From positions 23,409-87,408 of the forward strand of contig NZ_JAIXTJ010000057.1 in the NCBI RefSeq assembly GCF_027483985.1: a stretch of DNA of 64,000 nucleotides. The letters are read 5' to 3'. Positions 8,117 through 16,610 of the stretch are shown here, one piece after another. The DNA is from Flavobacterium sp. Lineage in GTDB: Bacteria > Bacteroidota > Bacteroidia > Flavobacteriales > Flavobacteriaceae. Every line of letters begins with the position of its first letter. The stretch's first letter is position 1. The notes under the pieces were generated by a model that saw nothing but the letters and a program-made list of their open reading frames with translations, was not told the origin of the DNA and searched no databases. The translations under genes and the position numbers were made by a program.

Positions 8117-9694
8117 TTATTTACCATTCAAAACCGTTTTTACCATTTTATCTTCTTTCAAAATAATTTGATAATATTGATTTTCTCCAAACAATTGGCG
8201 AGCAAATTCTGCAGTGATGTACCGATTTACTAATGCTCTACTTTTATTCAAACTAATATCCAAACCTGCTTTAGAAAGGTATTTTTCGAATAAATTGATG
8301 TACGATTCATTTTGCATCATTTTAGCTTGAAACTTTTGAAAATCGTCTCCTTTGAATGCATTCCTATTTTGATCCAATTGTTCAAAAACAAAATGTCCAA
8401 CGATACCTGTTTGAAGTATATATTCTAAACTTTCTTGACCGTGTTCTACTTCTAAAGGCACGAAAATATCTGGCACAATTCCGCCGCCGCCATAAACGGT
8501 TCTTCCTTTTTTGGTTTTGAATTTTAAGGAATCGGCAATTTTTATTTTTCCTTTATCATACAATTCGCCACTTTCAAAACGCGTTTCAGCTTCTTTGTAG
8601 TAATTTTCACTTTGTCCTTTTACATAAGGTTTTTGGATACTTCTTCCGCTTGGTGTAAAATATCTTGCAATGGTCAATCGCACTGCAGAACCATCATCAA
8701 AATCCATTTCGCGTTGCACCAATCCTTTTCCGAAGGAACGTCTTCCGTAAACCAAACCTCTGTCGTTATCTTGAATCGCACCTGCAAGAATTTCGCTTGC
8801 CGACGCTGAGTTTTCATCAATTAAAACAGCTACTTTTCCGGTTTCAAAATTACCTTCGTCTGTAGCAAACGTTTTGTCGATGTTTCCTTTTTTATTTTTA
8901 GTAAAAACGATTAATTCTTTATCTTTCAACAACTCATCAGCTATTTCTACAGCCATTTCCATAAATCCTCCACCGTTTTCACGTAAATCAATTACAAGTG
9001 AATTGATGCCGCTTTTCTTTAATTTTAATAACGCTGAATGAAATTCATCAGCTGTTGTTTCAGCAAAACGATTGATTTTTATATAACCTGTAGTTTTATT
9101 TAAAAGGATAGCAATGTCAACACTTTTTATAGGAATGACATCACGAATAACTTTGATTTTTAGGTTTTTATTTTCAGATTTTCTAAAAACGGTTAATGTT
9201 ACTGAAGATTCTTTTTCGCCTTTTAATTTGCTGTAAAGCACTTCGTTTTTTAGTTTTTTACCAAAAAGTTTGAAATTATCAGCATACAAAATTCTATCAC
9301 CCGATTTGATTCCAGCTTTTTCTGCTGGACCATTTTCTATTGGTTTTATTACGGCAATGGTATCGTTATAATTATAGAAATTAACACCAATTCCAACAAA
9401 ATCTCCTTTCATACTTTCGGCAACCGCTGTTTGTTCACTTGGCGGAACATAAACCGAATGTGGGTCAAGATTAGCAAGAATATTAGTAACGGTTAAATCT
9501 ACAATGGAGTCGGTTTTTACATCGTCAACATATTCATTATCAATAAAATTAATGAGCTTATTGAGTTTTGTTTTATAATCGTTTTTAGATAGAGAAGGTT
9601 TCGCCACAGGAAAATTAATCAAACCACCAATGACAATGCCAAGTGCCACGCACGAGAAAAAAAGTAAAGGTATGTAGATTTTATTAATTTTCAT
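8117..9694 (-). CDS. S41 family C-terminal processing peptidase (CtpA-like)
   Basis: A 525-residue envelope protease. An N-terminal signal or anchor helix (residues about 5-28) is followed by a helical region, a PDZ domain (about 95-185, with GIGVNFYNYND and AGIKSGDRI) and the S41 catalytic domain. The serine motif DENSASASEILAGAI (about 293-307) and catalytic Lys323 in SFGKGLVQ are intact. Such proteases trim or degrade periplasmic proteins. A 44-residue membrane protein gene lies directly downstream. Confidence 0.93.
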   Translation of the reverse strand: MKINKIYIPLLFFSCVALGIVIGGLINFPVAKPSLSKNDYKTKLNKLINFIDNEYVDDVKTDSIVDLTVTNILANLDPHSVYVPPSEQTAVAESMKGDFVGIGVNFYNYNDTIAVIKPIENGPAEKAGIKSGDRILYADNFKLFGKKLKNEVLYSKLKGEKESSVTLTVFRKSENKNLKIKVIRDVIPIKSVDIAILLNKTTGYIKINRFAETTADEFHSALLKLKKSGINSLVIDLRENGGGFMEMAVEIADELLKDKELIVFTKNKKGNIDKTFATDEGNFETGKVAVLIDENSASASEILAGAIQDNDRGLVYGRRSFGKGLVQREMDFDDGSAVRLTIARYFTPSGRSIQKPYVKGQSENYYKEAETRFESGELYDKGKIKIADSLKFKTKKGRTVYGGGGIVPDIFVPLEVEHGQESLEYILQTGIVGHFVFEQLDQNRNAFKGDDFQKFQAKMMQNESYINLFEKYLSKAGLDISLNKSRALVNRYITAEFARQLFGENQYYQIILKEDKMVKTVLNGK

Positions 9695-9803
9695 TTTATG
9701 CTGAAATTGTGAACTCTATATTTGATTAAACAATCAAAAATACAAAGGTTTATTCTATAGGAACGTTAAACATATCCTATTATTTCCTAAAACTTGTTTG
9801 AAC

Positions 9804-10232
9804 CTAATCTAACTCTTCAATTTGAGAAACTTCAATTCCAGCTTTTTCAAGGAAATCAATTCCTGAAGTGTCGCGATAACCGTTTTGATAAACTACACGT
9901 TTTATTCCCGATTGGTGAATTAGTTTACTACATTCTTTGCAAGGTGAAAGCGTAATATATAAAGTAGCGTTATCGCAAGATTGTGTAGAACGTGCCACTT
10001 TTAGAATAGCATTAGCTTCGGCGTGAAGCACATACCATTGTGTTAATCCTTCGTCATCTTCGCAGCAATTTTCAAATCCTGATGGTGTTCCGTTGTAGCC
10101 ATCAGAAATTATCATTCGATCGCGGACAATTATTGCGCCTACTTGCTTGCGTTTGCAATAAGAAAGTTTGCTCCATTCGGCAGCAATTCTTAGGTAAGCT
10201 TTGTCGTATTTATTTTGTTTTTTCTCTTTCAT
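9804..10232 (-). CDS. dCMP deaminase family protein
   Basis: A 142-residue zinc-dependent deaminase with the signature HAEANAILK (His70, Glu72) and PCKEC (Cys98, Cys101), the standard zinc ligands and proton shuttle. The YNGTPSGFENC segment matches the dCMP deaminase/ComEB group, so the reaction is probably dCMP to dUMP for thymidylate synthesis. It is transcribed in the same direction as the S41 protease gene 109 bp downstream. Confidence 0.92.
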   Translation of the reverse strand: MKEKKQNKYDKAYLRIAAEWSKLSYCKRKQVGAIIVRDRMIISDGYNGTPSGFENCCEDDEGLTQWYVLHAEANAILKVARSTQSCDNATLYITLSPCKECSKLIHQSGIKRVVYQNGYRDTSGIDFLEKAGIEVSQIEELD

Positions 10233-10297
10233 ATTAATGCTGAACTTGTTTGTACTGAATTCATTTCAGTATTTCAGTATCTCTTCATTATTTATTT

Positions 10298-10319
10298 AAG
10301 GCACGAAGGCACAAAGTTT
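10298..10319 (+). repeat. AAGGCACGAAGGCAC repeat fragment
   Basis: A 22-bp stretch built from 9-base units with an AAG core (AAGGCACGAAGGCACAAAG). The same unit family forms long inverted repeats at 27474-27717 and 45614-45758. It lies beside a TAGCCC element. Confidence 0.6.
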
Positions 10320-10360
10320 ATTTTATTTATTTCTGAACTCTATTCAAATGGTATCTTATT

Positions 10361-10441
10361 TAGCCCTGATTGCAGCAACTACCGTGTAGTGCGGAAAGCA
10401 GGAATTACCATTACAAATATAACTACTGCTTCGCTCCTATT
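10361..10441 (+). ncRNA. TAGCCC dispersed element, copy A (candidate structured RNA)
   Basis: Starts TAGCCCTGATTGCAG, then a small CTACcgtGTAG hairpin, CGGAAAGCAGGA, and a 3' end GCTTCGCTCCTA. It belongs to a family of five in this window (see 22080-22198, 27559-27662, 48141-48218, 49845-49993). It may correspond to the Flavo-1 RNA motif described in Flavobacteria, but that match is from memory. It lies between two minus-strand genes, on the opposite strand. Confidence 0.55.
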
Positions 10442-10447
10442 CTACTA

Positions 10448-11041
10448 TTATCGTTTCCAAATTGGACTTTCTATGATTAACGGAATTACCACTCCAATGA
10501 CAAATGCTGACATTGTTAAGGTAAAATCACGTTTGCTAAAACGGAAAAGCGTTTGAACGACGAATGACAAAATTAACACTATTAAAACTATAATGATTTG
10601 AGCTGCTTCGATTCCGAGTGCGAATTCTAATAACGGAATTAATTTGTCACTTGGTTTTCCGGGAAGGATTTCTTTAAAATAGTTTGAAAAGCCCAATCCG
10701 TGAATGATTCCGAAGAATAAAGTTATAGCTCCAACAAAGGTGATGCTTTCTTGTTTAGAAGATTTTCCTGCCGTAAAAAGATTGAAAAAAGCGGTTATTA
10801 GAATCGTAATTGGAATAAGAAACTCGACAATATTAGCTTGAACGGTTACAATATTAAAAACGGAAAGCATCAAGGAAAGTGTGTGTCCGATGGTGAAAAT
10901 GGTAACTAACAAGAGTACTCTTTTCCAATCTTTGAATGCATACGGAACGGTTAGTGCAATTAGAAATAAAACGTGGTCGTAGCCATTGATATCTAAAACG
11001 TGGTTGAGACCAATTTTAAAATAGATCCAAAAATCTGACAT
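10448..11041 (-). CDS. HupE/UreJ family membrane protein
   Basis: A 197-residue, six- to seven-helix membrane protein. The N-terminus FKIGLNHVLDINGYDHVLFL and the mid-protein FFGIIHGLGFSNYF are the HupE/UreJ-2 signatures with conserved His and Asp residues thought to bind metal. Members are linked to nickel/cobalt uptake when beside hydrogenase or urease genes; no such genes are nearby, so the substrate is uncertain. I prefer the internal start at 11041 (MSDFWIYFK), which begins at the conserved region. Confidence 0.85.
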   Translation of the reverse strand: MSDFWIYFKIGLNHVLDINGYDHVLFLIALTVPYAFKDWKRVLLLVTIFTIGHTLSLMLSVFNIVTVQANIVEFLIPITILITAFFNLFTAGKSSKQESITFVGAITLFFGIIHGLGFSNYFKEILPGKPSDKLIPLLEFALGIEAAQIIIVLIVLILSFVVQTLFRFSKRDFTLTMSAFVIGVVIPLIIESPIWKR

Positions 11042-11155
11042 AGGTTGGGTTTTTAGCAATTTTTAGGAATGTAAACTTACAATTTATTTTGAAATCGACA
11101 GAAAAGAATCATTAAATTCGATTAAAAACATTTTCGGTTTTAGAGGAATTTGAAT

Positions 11156-11163
11156 TATATTTG
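11156..11163 (+). promoter_or_regulatory. -7 element of the TerB-like gene
   Basis: TATATTTG, an exact TAnnTTTG match, lies 20 bp before the ATG. The predicted leader is about 14 nt. Confidence 0.6.
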
Positions 11164-11183
11164 CAGTATAAAACACTATAATT

Positions 11184-11615
11184 ATGTCATTTTCAGATTT
11201 ATTTGATAGCGAATTTAAAACGAGAAATAAAGGTCATTTTTCGGCTATTGTTCGTGTTGCCATTTCTGACGGAGAATTGAGCACAGAAGAGAGAGAATTT
11301 TTAGATAAATTAGCTGTAAAACTTGAGATTTCTGCTGAAGAATATGAAGAAATTCTTGAAAACCCTATGAAATATCCTATTAATCCGCCTTATTTACATT
11401 CACAACGTTTAGAGCGTTTGTATGATTTATCTAGAATGGTATATGTTGACCATATTCTTGGGCCAAAACAAAAAGATGTTTTAACAAAATTTGCTTTAGC
11501 ATTAGGTTTTACTCCAGGTAACGTTCCTTTTATTGTTGACAAAGCACTTTCGTTACTAATGCTTCACGTAGATTCGGATACATTTGTATATGAAATGACT
11601 CATATGAATAAGTAA
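11184..11615 (+). CDS. TerB family protein
   Basis: A 143-residue, all-helical soluble protein. The segment AIVRVAISDGELSTEEREFLDKLAVKLEIS is the typical acidic start of TerB-like domains, which contain two helical repeats and can bind metal. TerB is named for tellurite resistance, but stand-alone copies like this one have no proven role. It is a single-gene unit with its own -7 element and a terminator just after the stop. Confidence 0.8.
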   Translation: MSFSDLFDSEFKTRNKGHFSAIVRVAISDGELSTEEREFLDKLAVKLEISAEEYEEILENPMKYPINPPYLHSQRLERLYDLSRMVYVDHILGPKQKDVLTKFALALGFTPGNVPFIVDKALSLLMLHVDSDTFVYEMTHMNK

Positions 11616-11639
11616 TTTTCAGAAATAATTTTTAAAAGA

Positions 11640-11666
11640 AGTCTTGAGTAATCAAGGCTTTTTTTA
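11640..11666 (+). terminator. Terminator after the TerB-like gene
   Basis: AGTCTTGA pairs with TCAAGGCT around a 4-nt loop, followed by seven T. It overlaps the end of the convergent kinase gene. Confidence 0.85.
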
Positions 11667-12755
11667 TTTAGCAATTTCAAAAGGAAGATTTACTTCAAAT
11701 GTGGTTCCTTTTCCTAATTCAGACTGATAATCAATGGAACCATTCATTAATTCAACTAAGTTGGAAACAATTGATAAACCAAGACCTAAACCCTCTATTT
11801 TTTTGGAAGTATGAAGTTTTTTAAAACTCTTAAAAACATCTGATTTTTGTGATGTAGAAAATCCTGATCCTGAATCTTTAACAATAAATTGAAGTACTAT
11901 AAAATCTTGATTAGCTTCTTTATAATTGATTTCAAATGTTATAAAACCCTTTTTGGTAAACTTTATAGAATTGTCAATTAGATTAATAAGAATTTGATTT
12001 AAACGAATTTTATCGCCTATCAGGTTATCAATTATGTCATCTTGAATAAATGTTTTAAACTCTAACTTTTTTTCTTCTGCTTTTGGTTTTACAATATTTA
12101 ATAAATTGTTTATTCCTTCTTTTAAAGAAAATGGTTCGTTGACAATATTCATTTGTCCCGATTCAATTTTAGATAAATCTAATAAATCCTCCACTAAATG
12201 ATGGATGTGATTATTGGTCTCTTTTAAAGTTTTTACATAATCTAACTGCTGTTCGGTAAGCTCTGTTTTCTCCAAAAAATTTAAAAAAAACTTCAAACCC
12301 CATATTGGCGTTTTCAAATCGTGACTGACGTTGGCCAAGAATTTATTTTTAAAATTTTTCTCTGATTCTAATTGCTGGTTTTTCAATTCTGAAAGATGAA
12401 AACTTAGAACAGATTCGTTTTTTTCTTGAGCAATACTCTGAAAATTGTTGTAGTGATCAGTAAAATCAATAAAAATCAAGAAAGGATTTTCGGTAGTAGA
12501 ACCCGAATTAAAAATAACATCAATTGATTTTTTGACAGTATTAAAATCAATATGAATACAATTAAAGGTAAACTCGCTGTATTCTAAATCAATAAGAGAA
12601 ATAATGGTTTCAAAAAAAGGATGAAAACTAGTAATGGACGTTTTTTTCGGGATTTCAAACAACAAATCATCTGATTTTAAAACCATTCCTTGCTTGTTTA
12701 AAACTACAATTTGTGTTTTATTGTAAAGGTATTTATTTCTTATTTTCTCAAACAT
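11664..12755 (-). CDS. Cytoplasmic sensor histidine kinase
   Basis: A 363-residue kinase with no membrane helices. Residues 1-105 form a PAS-like or unknown sensor region, then a short coiled coil (about 108-140). The HisKA H-box is FLANVSHDLKTPI with phospho-acceptor His145. The ATPase domain shows the N-box (LINLIDNSIKF), DSGSGF and GLGLGLSIV. No receiver domain or partner response regulator is adjacent. Its start overlaps the end of the small GTPase gene by 8 bp, so it is the last gene of a four-gene unit and may read out the GTPase state (inference). Confidence 0.9.
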   Translation of the reverse strand: MFEKIRNKYLYNKTQIVVLNKQGMVLKSDDLLFEIPKKTSITSFHPFFETIISLIDLEYSEFTFNCIHIDFNTVKKSIDVIFNSGSTTENPFLIFIDFTDHYNNFQSIAQEKNESVLSFHLSELKNQQLESEKNFKNKFLANVSHDLKTPIWGLKFFLNFLEKTELTEQQLDYVKTLKETNNHIHHLVEDLLDLSKIESGQMNIVNEPFSLKEGINNLLNIVKPKAEEKKLEFKTFIQDDIIDNLIGDKIRLNQILINLIDNSIKFTKKGFITFEINYKEANQDFIVLQFIVKDSGSGFSTSQKSDVFKSFKKLHTSKKIEGLGLGLSIVSNLVELMNGSIDYQSELGKGTTFEVNLPFEIAK

Positions 12756-13242
12756 TTTTCACCATTTTAAGTCCAATTGTTTGAAAAACTGCTTCCACTT
12801 CTGCTCCTTCTTTTGCACTAGCGAAGTAATCAATTGAAATATTCTTTTCTTTCAATATCTTTTTAAACTCTTCAATATCAATTAAATCGGATTTGTTTGA
12901 AACCGAAACTATTTTTGTTGTAGGATAAGTTGTTTTTAAAAAATCTATTTCTTCATTATAGCGTTCATAGGTTTGCAAACGCGTAGGATCAATAACATAA
13001 ATAAATCCTGAAGTTCCTAAAAGATAAGACGAACGCACTTTTTGGATATCATCTTTACCCTCAATATCCCAAAGAACCAAAGTCAAATCGTGGTCTTCAA
13101 TTTTAATTTCTTTTTTGAGAATATGAACACCAATAGTCACAATATAATTATCAGAAAACGTGTTTTGAACATACCTTCGCATCAAGGAAGATTTTCCAAC
13201 GCCAAAATGTCCAACTAAAACAACTTTCTTCGAACTATTCAT
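12748..13242 (-). CDS. Rab/Ras-like small GTP-binding protein
   Basis: A 164-residue GTPase close to eukaryote-type Ras-superfamily proteins. P-loop GHFGVGKSS (11-19), switch I with Rab-like TIGV (36-39), G3 motif WDIEGKD (58-64), G4 NKSD (116-119) and G5 ASAKEG (141-146) are all present. The catalytic Gln of Ras (Q61) is replaced by Lys63 and the usual TAG by IEG, suggesting slow intrinsic hydrolysis. It overlaps both neighbouring genes by 8 bp, a sign of translational coupling with the roadblock-like protein and the kinase. Confidence 0.9.
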   Translation of the reverse strand: MNSSKKVVLVGHFGVGKSSLMRRYVQNTFSDNYIVTIGVHILKKEIKIEDHDLTLVLWDIEGKDDIQKVRSSYLLGTSGFIYVIDPTRLQTYERYNEEIDFLKTTYPTTKIVSVSNKSDLIDIEEFKKILKEKNISIDYFASAKEGAEVEAVFQTIGLKMVKNV

Positions 13243-14038
13243 TTATAAATTCTTGTAATTTGAGCGTAATTTGTTCTTTATCAATATCATCTATTTTAAT
13301 ATAAGAAGCTATATCGAACAATTTATTTTCTAATTTATTTTTGAAAGAAGTATTAAATCCGCCTGAAATTACCACCGCAAAATAATAGGAATTAAAATTT
13401 TGAATGTGAATTTCGAACAATTCATATTGTATTGATTCTAAACTTTGTTCGTCTTTTTTGAAAGCATCTTCAACGAAACTTTTAATCGCAGTTAACATTC
13501 CCGCAATCATATCTTCATCGATACTTTCTTGTTTTGAACTACTTGAAATGATGATTCCAGAACCTTTTTCAATAACAAAAACTTGCTCAACTTTAGGTTC
13601 ATTAAGTTCGGCAATAATCATATCTTGTTCAGAAACTCCTGTAAATTTCGACAGCACTTTTCGTTTGATTCCTTTATAAGAAAGTGTGTTTTGAATTTGA
13701 TAATTAATGTTATCCGACAAGACTTTCATCTCTTGTTGAATGTATTTTTTTATCATTTTACCAATAATTGGAAACAATATTTCGACTACTTTATCTTGTG
13801 AATTTTTTATTTCAGATGATAATGCTTTGGTAATTGTTGGCCCTAATTTTTCGGGAATTTCTTCGGTATAGGTGTCTAATTTTTTATCGATAATACCATC
13901 TACTTTTTCCGAAAGTTTTTCAGGTGTATTGATAGTATCTTCAAGAGAATCTAATTTTTGTAGAATATTTTGCGCAAAATCTCTGTCCTCATTAAGAAGA
14001 AGTTCTTTGAGCTTAATTAATTTCTCTGAATCAGTCAT
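13235..14038 (-). CDS. Roadblock/LC7-like protein with helical N-terminus
   Basis: A 267-residue soluble protein. Residues 1-125 are charged and helical, ending in a region resembling the N-terminal part of Bacteroidota proteins labelled OmpA-type. Residues about 145-260 look like a roadblock/LC7 fold: a strand with VEQVFVIEKGSGIIISS, a helix MIAGMLTAIKSFVEDAF, then alternating strands around YYFAVVISGGF. Roadblock proteins regulate small GTPases (MglB for MglA), and a Rab-like GTPase gene overlaps this one by 8 bp. The fold call is by pattern only and needs structure prediction. Confidence 0.6.
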   Translation of the reverse strand: MTDSEKLIKLKELLLNEDRDFAQNILQKLDSLEDTINTPEKLSEKVDGIIDKKLDTYTEEIPEKLGPTITKALSSEIKNSQDKVVEILFPIIGKMIKKYIQQEMKVLSDNINYQIQNTLSYKGIKRKVLSKFTGVSEQDMIIAELNEPKVEQVFVIEKGSGIIISSSSKQESIDEDMIAGMLTAIKSFVEDAFKKDEQSLESIQYELFEIHIQNFNSYYFAVVISGGFNTSFKNKLENKLFDIASYIKIDDIDKEQITLKLQEFINE

Positions 14039-14047
14039 AATAATGAA

Positions 14048-14410
14048 TTAGTCCTTCATTATCTTTTCACCCATAGAAACTAGAAGTGTTCCAAGTAAAT
14101 TTCTATCGACTTTTTTGTGGTTCAATTCGTCCGTTTTGTCGTTCATACTGTTTTCTAAATCAGTAATTCTGATGTTTAAATCGGTAGCTAAATTATCAAT
14201 AGTGCTGTTCAACTCCTTGCGTGTTTCTGCAATAAAGTCTTCTAATTCTTCTTTTCTTTTTTCAATGTGATTTTTAATCGCCTGAAATTCCTGATCAATT
14301 TGTTGAATATTTTCACCAAAAATCAGGTTTTTGATAGCTTCCAATCTTTGAGCAGATTCTAACGGATTTACCGCTGCAACTTCAGTTTCTTTTGATTGAT
14401 TTTTTGACAT
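14048..14410 (-). CDS. Coiled-coil protein of the GTPase operon
   Basis: A 120-residue protein, almost entirely helical from residue 15 to 105, with heptad-like Leu/Ile spacing and many Glu/Lys, so probably a coiled coil. No signal peptide. It ends 9 bp before the roadblock-like gene and is the first of four tightly packed genes. Homologues may be mislabelled fructose-bisphosphatase in databases because fbp is the next gene upstream; it has no bisphosphatase motifs. It could be a scaffold for the GTPase module. Confidence 0.75.
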   Translation of the reverse strand: MSKNQSKETEVAAVNPLESAQRLEAIKNLIFGENIQQIDQEFQAIKNHIEKRKEELEDFIAETRKELNSTIDNLATDLNIRITDLENSMNDKTDELNHKKVDRNLLGTLLVSMGEKIMKD

Positions 14411-14442
14411 ATAAAATGGGTAGTTATTTTGAAAAATATTTA

Positions 14443-14450
14443 CAAATTTA
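14443..14450 (-). promoter_or_regulatory. Candidate -7 element of the GTPase operon
   Basis: On the minus strand this reads TAAATTTG (TAnnTTTG). A second copy is at 14464-14471, 21 bp upstream. Either could drive the four-gene unit; no clear -33 TTG was found at the right distance. Confidence 0.4.
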
Positions 14451-14508
14451 ATAATTTTTCTTTCAAATTTACTACTTTTCAGCTGATTGTGAATTTATAC
14501 CTTATAAT

Positions 14509-15519
14509 CTATACTAAAGTAGCTTTCATAAACTCTTCAGCTTTGTCAACCATATTGCTGCTTCCGCAGAAAAAAGGAACGCGTTGGTGCAATTCTGTAG
14601 GCTGAATTTCCATAATTCTTCTGTAGCCATCAATAGCTTTTCCGCCTGCTTGTTCAGCAATAAAAGCCATCGGATTGCATTCATACAACAATCTAAGTTT
14701 ACCATTTGGTGCTTTAGAACTTGTTGGATAAATATAAATTCCGCCTTTAATCATATTTCGATGCATATCAGAAACCAAACTTCCGATGTATCTTGAAGTA
14801 TAAGGACGATCGCCTTCTTCTAACTGACAATATTTGATATAATCTTTAACTCCTTGCGGAAAATGAACATAATTTCCTTCGTTGATAGAATAAATAGTTC
14901 CATCTTTTGGATATTTCATATTGGGATGAGAAAGATAAAAAGTTCCGATAGCAGGATTCAATGTAAAACCATTCACACCGTGACCTGTAGTATAAACCAA
15001 CATTGTTGAAGTACCATAAATAACATATCCTGCAGCAACTTGTTGTGTTCCTGGTTGAAGAAAATCTTCGCTTGTCACCGGAGTTCCAACTGGTGTTTTT
15101 CTTCTAAAAACAGAAAAAATTGTTCCAACAGAAACGTTTACATCAATATTAGACGAACCATCCAATGGATCCATTAAAACTACATATTTGTTACTGTGAG
15201 AATTATCTGAACCTGCAACCGTGATAAAATCATCATTTTCTTCAGAAGCTATTCCGCACACAATTTCACGATTGATTAACGTTTGAATAAAAACTTCATT
15301 GGCATAAACATCGAGCTTTTGTTGGTCTTCACCTTGCACATTTTGTTCGCCTGCAGCACCAACAATATCAACCAATCCTGCTTTATTAACTTTGTAATTA
15401 ACCACTTTGGCAGCCAACCTGATCGAGTTAATAATTCTTGATAATTCTCCCGAAGAATATTGAAAAGCATTTTGATTCTCAATGATAAATTCACCTAAAG
15501 TTTTGTTGCGTTCTTCCAT
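14509..15519 (-). CDS. fbp: Class I fructose-1,6-bisphosphatase
   Basis: A 336-residue gluconeogenic enzyme that hydrolyses fructose 1,6-bisphosphate to fructose 6-phosphate. The metal and phosphate site [12 protein letters not shown] is intact, as are the downstream [15 protein letters not shown] and [10 protein letters not shown] segments and [17 protein letters not shown], the class I signature. I chose the start at 15519 ([11 protein letters not shown]): a promoter-like TTG-N18-GATATTTG sits at 15545-15573, across the longer ORF start. The GTPase operon lies 98 bp downstream in the same direction. Confidence 0.96.
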   Translation of the reverse strand: MEERNKTLGEFIIENQNAFQYSSGELSRIINSIRLAAKVVNYKVNKAGLVDIVGAAGEQNVQGEDQQKLDVYANEVFIQTLINREIVCGIASEENDDFITVAGSDNSHSNKYVVLMDPLDGSSNIDVNVSVGTIFSVFRRKTPVGTPVTSEDFLQPGTQQVAAGYVIYGTSTMLVYTTGHGVNGFTLNPAIGTFYLSHPNMKYPKDGTIYSINEGNYVHFPQGVKDYIKYCQLEEGDRPYTSRYIGSLVSDMHRNMIKGGIYIYPTSSKAPNGKLRLLYECNPMAFIAEQAGGKAIDGYRRIMEIQPTELHQRVPFFCGSSNMVDKAEEFMKATLV

Positions 15520-15544
15520 TACGAAATCGTTGTAGTTATTTGTG

Positions 15545-15573
15545 CAAATATCGTTTATTTTGTGAAATTTCAA
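15545..15573 (-). promoter_or_regulatory. Promoter of fbp
   Basis: On the minus strand TTG (15573-15571), an 18-bp spacer and GATATTTG (15552-15545) match the Bacteroidota promoter in all but the first base of the -7 box. It places the transcript start near 15538, just before the ATG at 15519. Confidence 0.5.
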
Positions 15574-15619
15574 ATCAATTAATTGAATTAATACTACAAT
15601 TTTATTATCAAACTTATTT

Positions 15620-15627
15620 TATCTTTG
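15620..15627 (+). promoter_or_regulatory. -7 element of the M48 protease gene
   Basis: TATCTTTG fits TAnnTTTG and lies 28 bp before the ATG at 15656. No convincing -33 TTG was found. Confidence 0.45.
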
Positions 15628-15655
15628 TCATTCATTTATTCTAAATATTAAAACA

Positions 15656-16519
15656 ATGAAAATCAAATCATTTTTGGCAATTGTATTACTAATTTCTTTG
15701 AATTGTTCTAAGGCAAATGCTCAAATAAACCTTGGCGAAAAAGCACTTGGCGCGCTACAAAATGGTGTTGCAAGTTTTACATTTTCTAATGAAGATGCAG
15801 CAAAATTATCTAAAGAAGCTGTGCGAAAAATGGATTCTACTAATGTTGTTGCCGGACCAAAAGATGGCTACACCTTGAGGCTAAACAGAATTTTTGGAAA
15901 ACACGCAAGCGAAAACGGATTGGCTTTAAACTATAAAGTATATTTGACTAAAGAGGTAAATGCTTTTGCAACTGCCGATGGAAGTGTTCGTGTATATTCT
16001 GGACTTATGGATATTATGGACGACAATCAATTGCTTGCCGTTATTGGTCACGAAATTGGTCACGTTGCAAATGAAGATACAAAAGATGCAATGAAAGCAG
16101 CTTACAGAAAAGCAGCCGTTATTGGCGCAGTTTCATCACAATCAGATAAGGTTGCAAAACTTACAGACAGTCAATTAGGTCAAATAGGAAGCGCTATGTT
16201 GGATAGCAAACACAGCAGAAAACAAGAATCTGATGCCGATTTATTTTCGTATGATTTTATGAAAAAACACGGTTATGATGTGAATGCAGTGGAGTCGGCA
16301 TTTGCACTTTTAGCAAGTCAAAGTGGTGGAACTTCTGCCGATTTTTTAACCCAAATGATGAGTTCACATCCTGATCCAAAAGAACGCGCTGAAAAAGCTA
16401 AAGCTAGAGCTGAAAAAGATGGTTTGTACAAACCTTATGTTCAAAAACCAATCAGCAATAAAGTGGTTGTAACAAAAACAACAACTAAAAAAGCTACTAC
16501 CAAGAAAAAGAAAAAATAA
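15656..16519 (+). CDS. Exported M48 family metallopeptidase
   Basis: A 287-residue protein with a signal peptide ending near ANAQ23. The zinc-protease motif HEIGH is at 132-136, and the third ligand Glu lies in the downstream QESDADLFSYDF. This is the compact Oma1/BepA-like M48 type without membrane helices, likely a periplasmic quality-control protease. The tail is unusual: Lys/Thr-rich repeats ending in KKATTKKKKK. A perfect hairpin follows the stop codon. Confidence 0.9.
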   Translation: MKIKSFLAIVLLISLNCSKANAQINLGEKALGALQNGVASFTFSNEDAAKLSKEAVRKMDSTNVVAGPKDGYTLRLNRIFGKHASENGLALNYKVYLTKEVNAFATADGSVRVYSGLMDIMDDNQLLAVIGHEIGHVANEDTKDAMKAAYRKAAVIGAVSSQSDKVAKLTDSQLGQIGSAMLDSKHSRKQESDADLFSYDFMKKHGYDVNAVESAFALLASQSGGTSADFLTQMMSSHPDPKERAEKAKARAEKDGLYKPYVQKPISNKVVVTKTTTKKATTKKKKK

Positions 16520-16543
16520 ATTCTAATAAAACCCTAATTTTTA

Positions 16544-16583
16544 AAATTCCAAATTCCACTATTGCAGTTGGAATTTGGAATTT
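16544..16583 (+). repeat. Perfect 15-bp inverted repeat (TTCCAAATTCC family)
   Basis: AAATTCCAAATTCCA (16544-16558) and its exact reverse complement TGGAATTTGGAATTT (16569-16583) enclose a 10-nt loop. It may terminate the M48 gene, though no T-run follows at once. The 3' arm shares a 14-base match with sequence read in frame inside dxs. Confidence 0.8.
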
Positions 16584-16610
16584 GTATTTTTGGGCTTTAA
16601 TACTCAAAAA

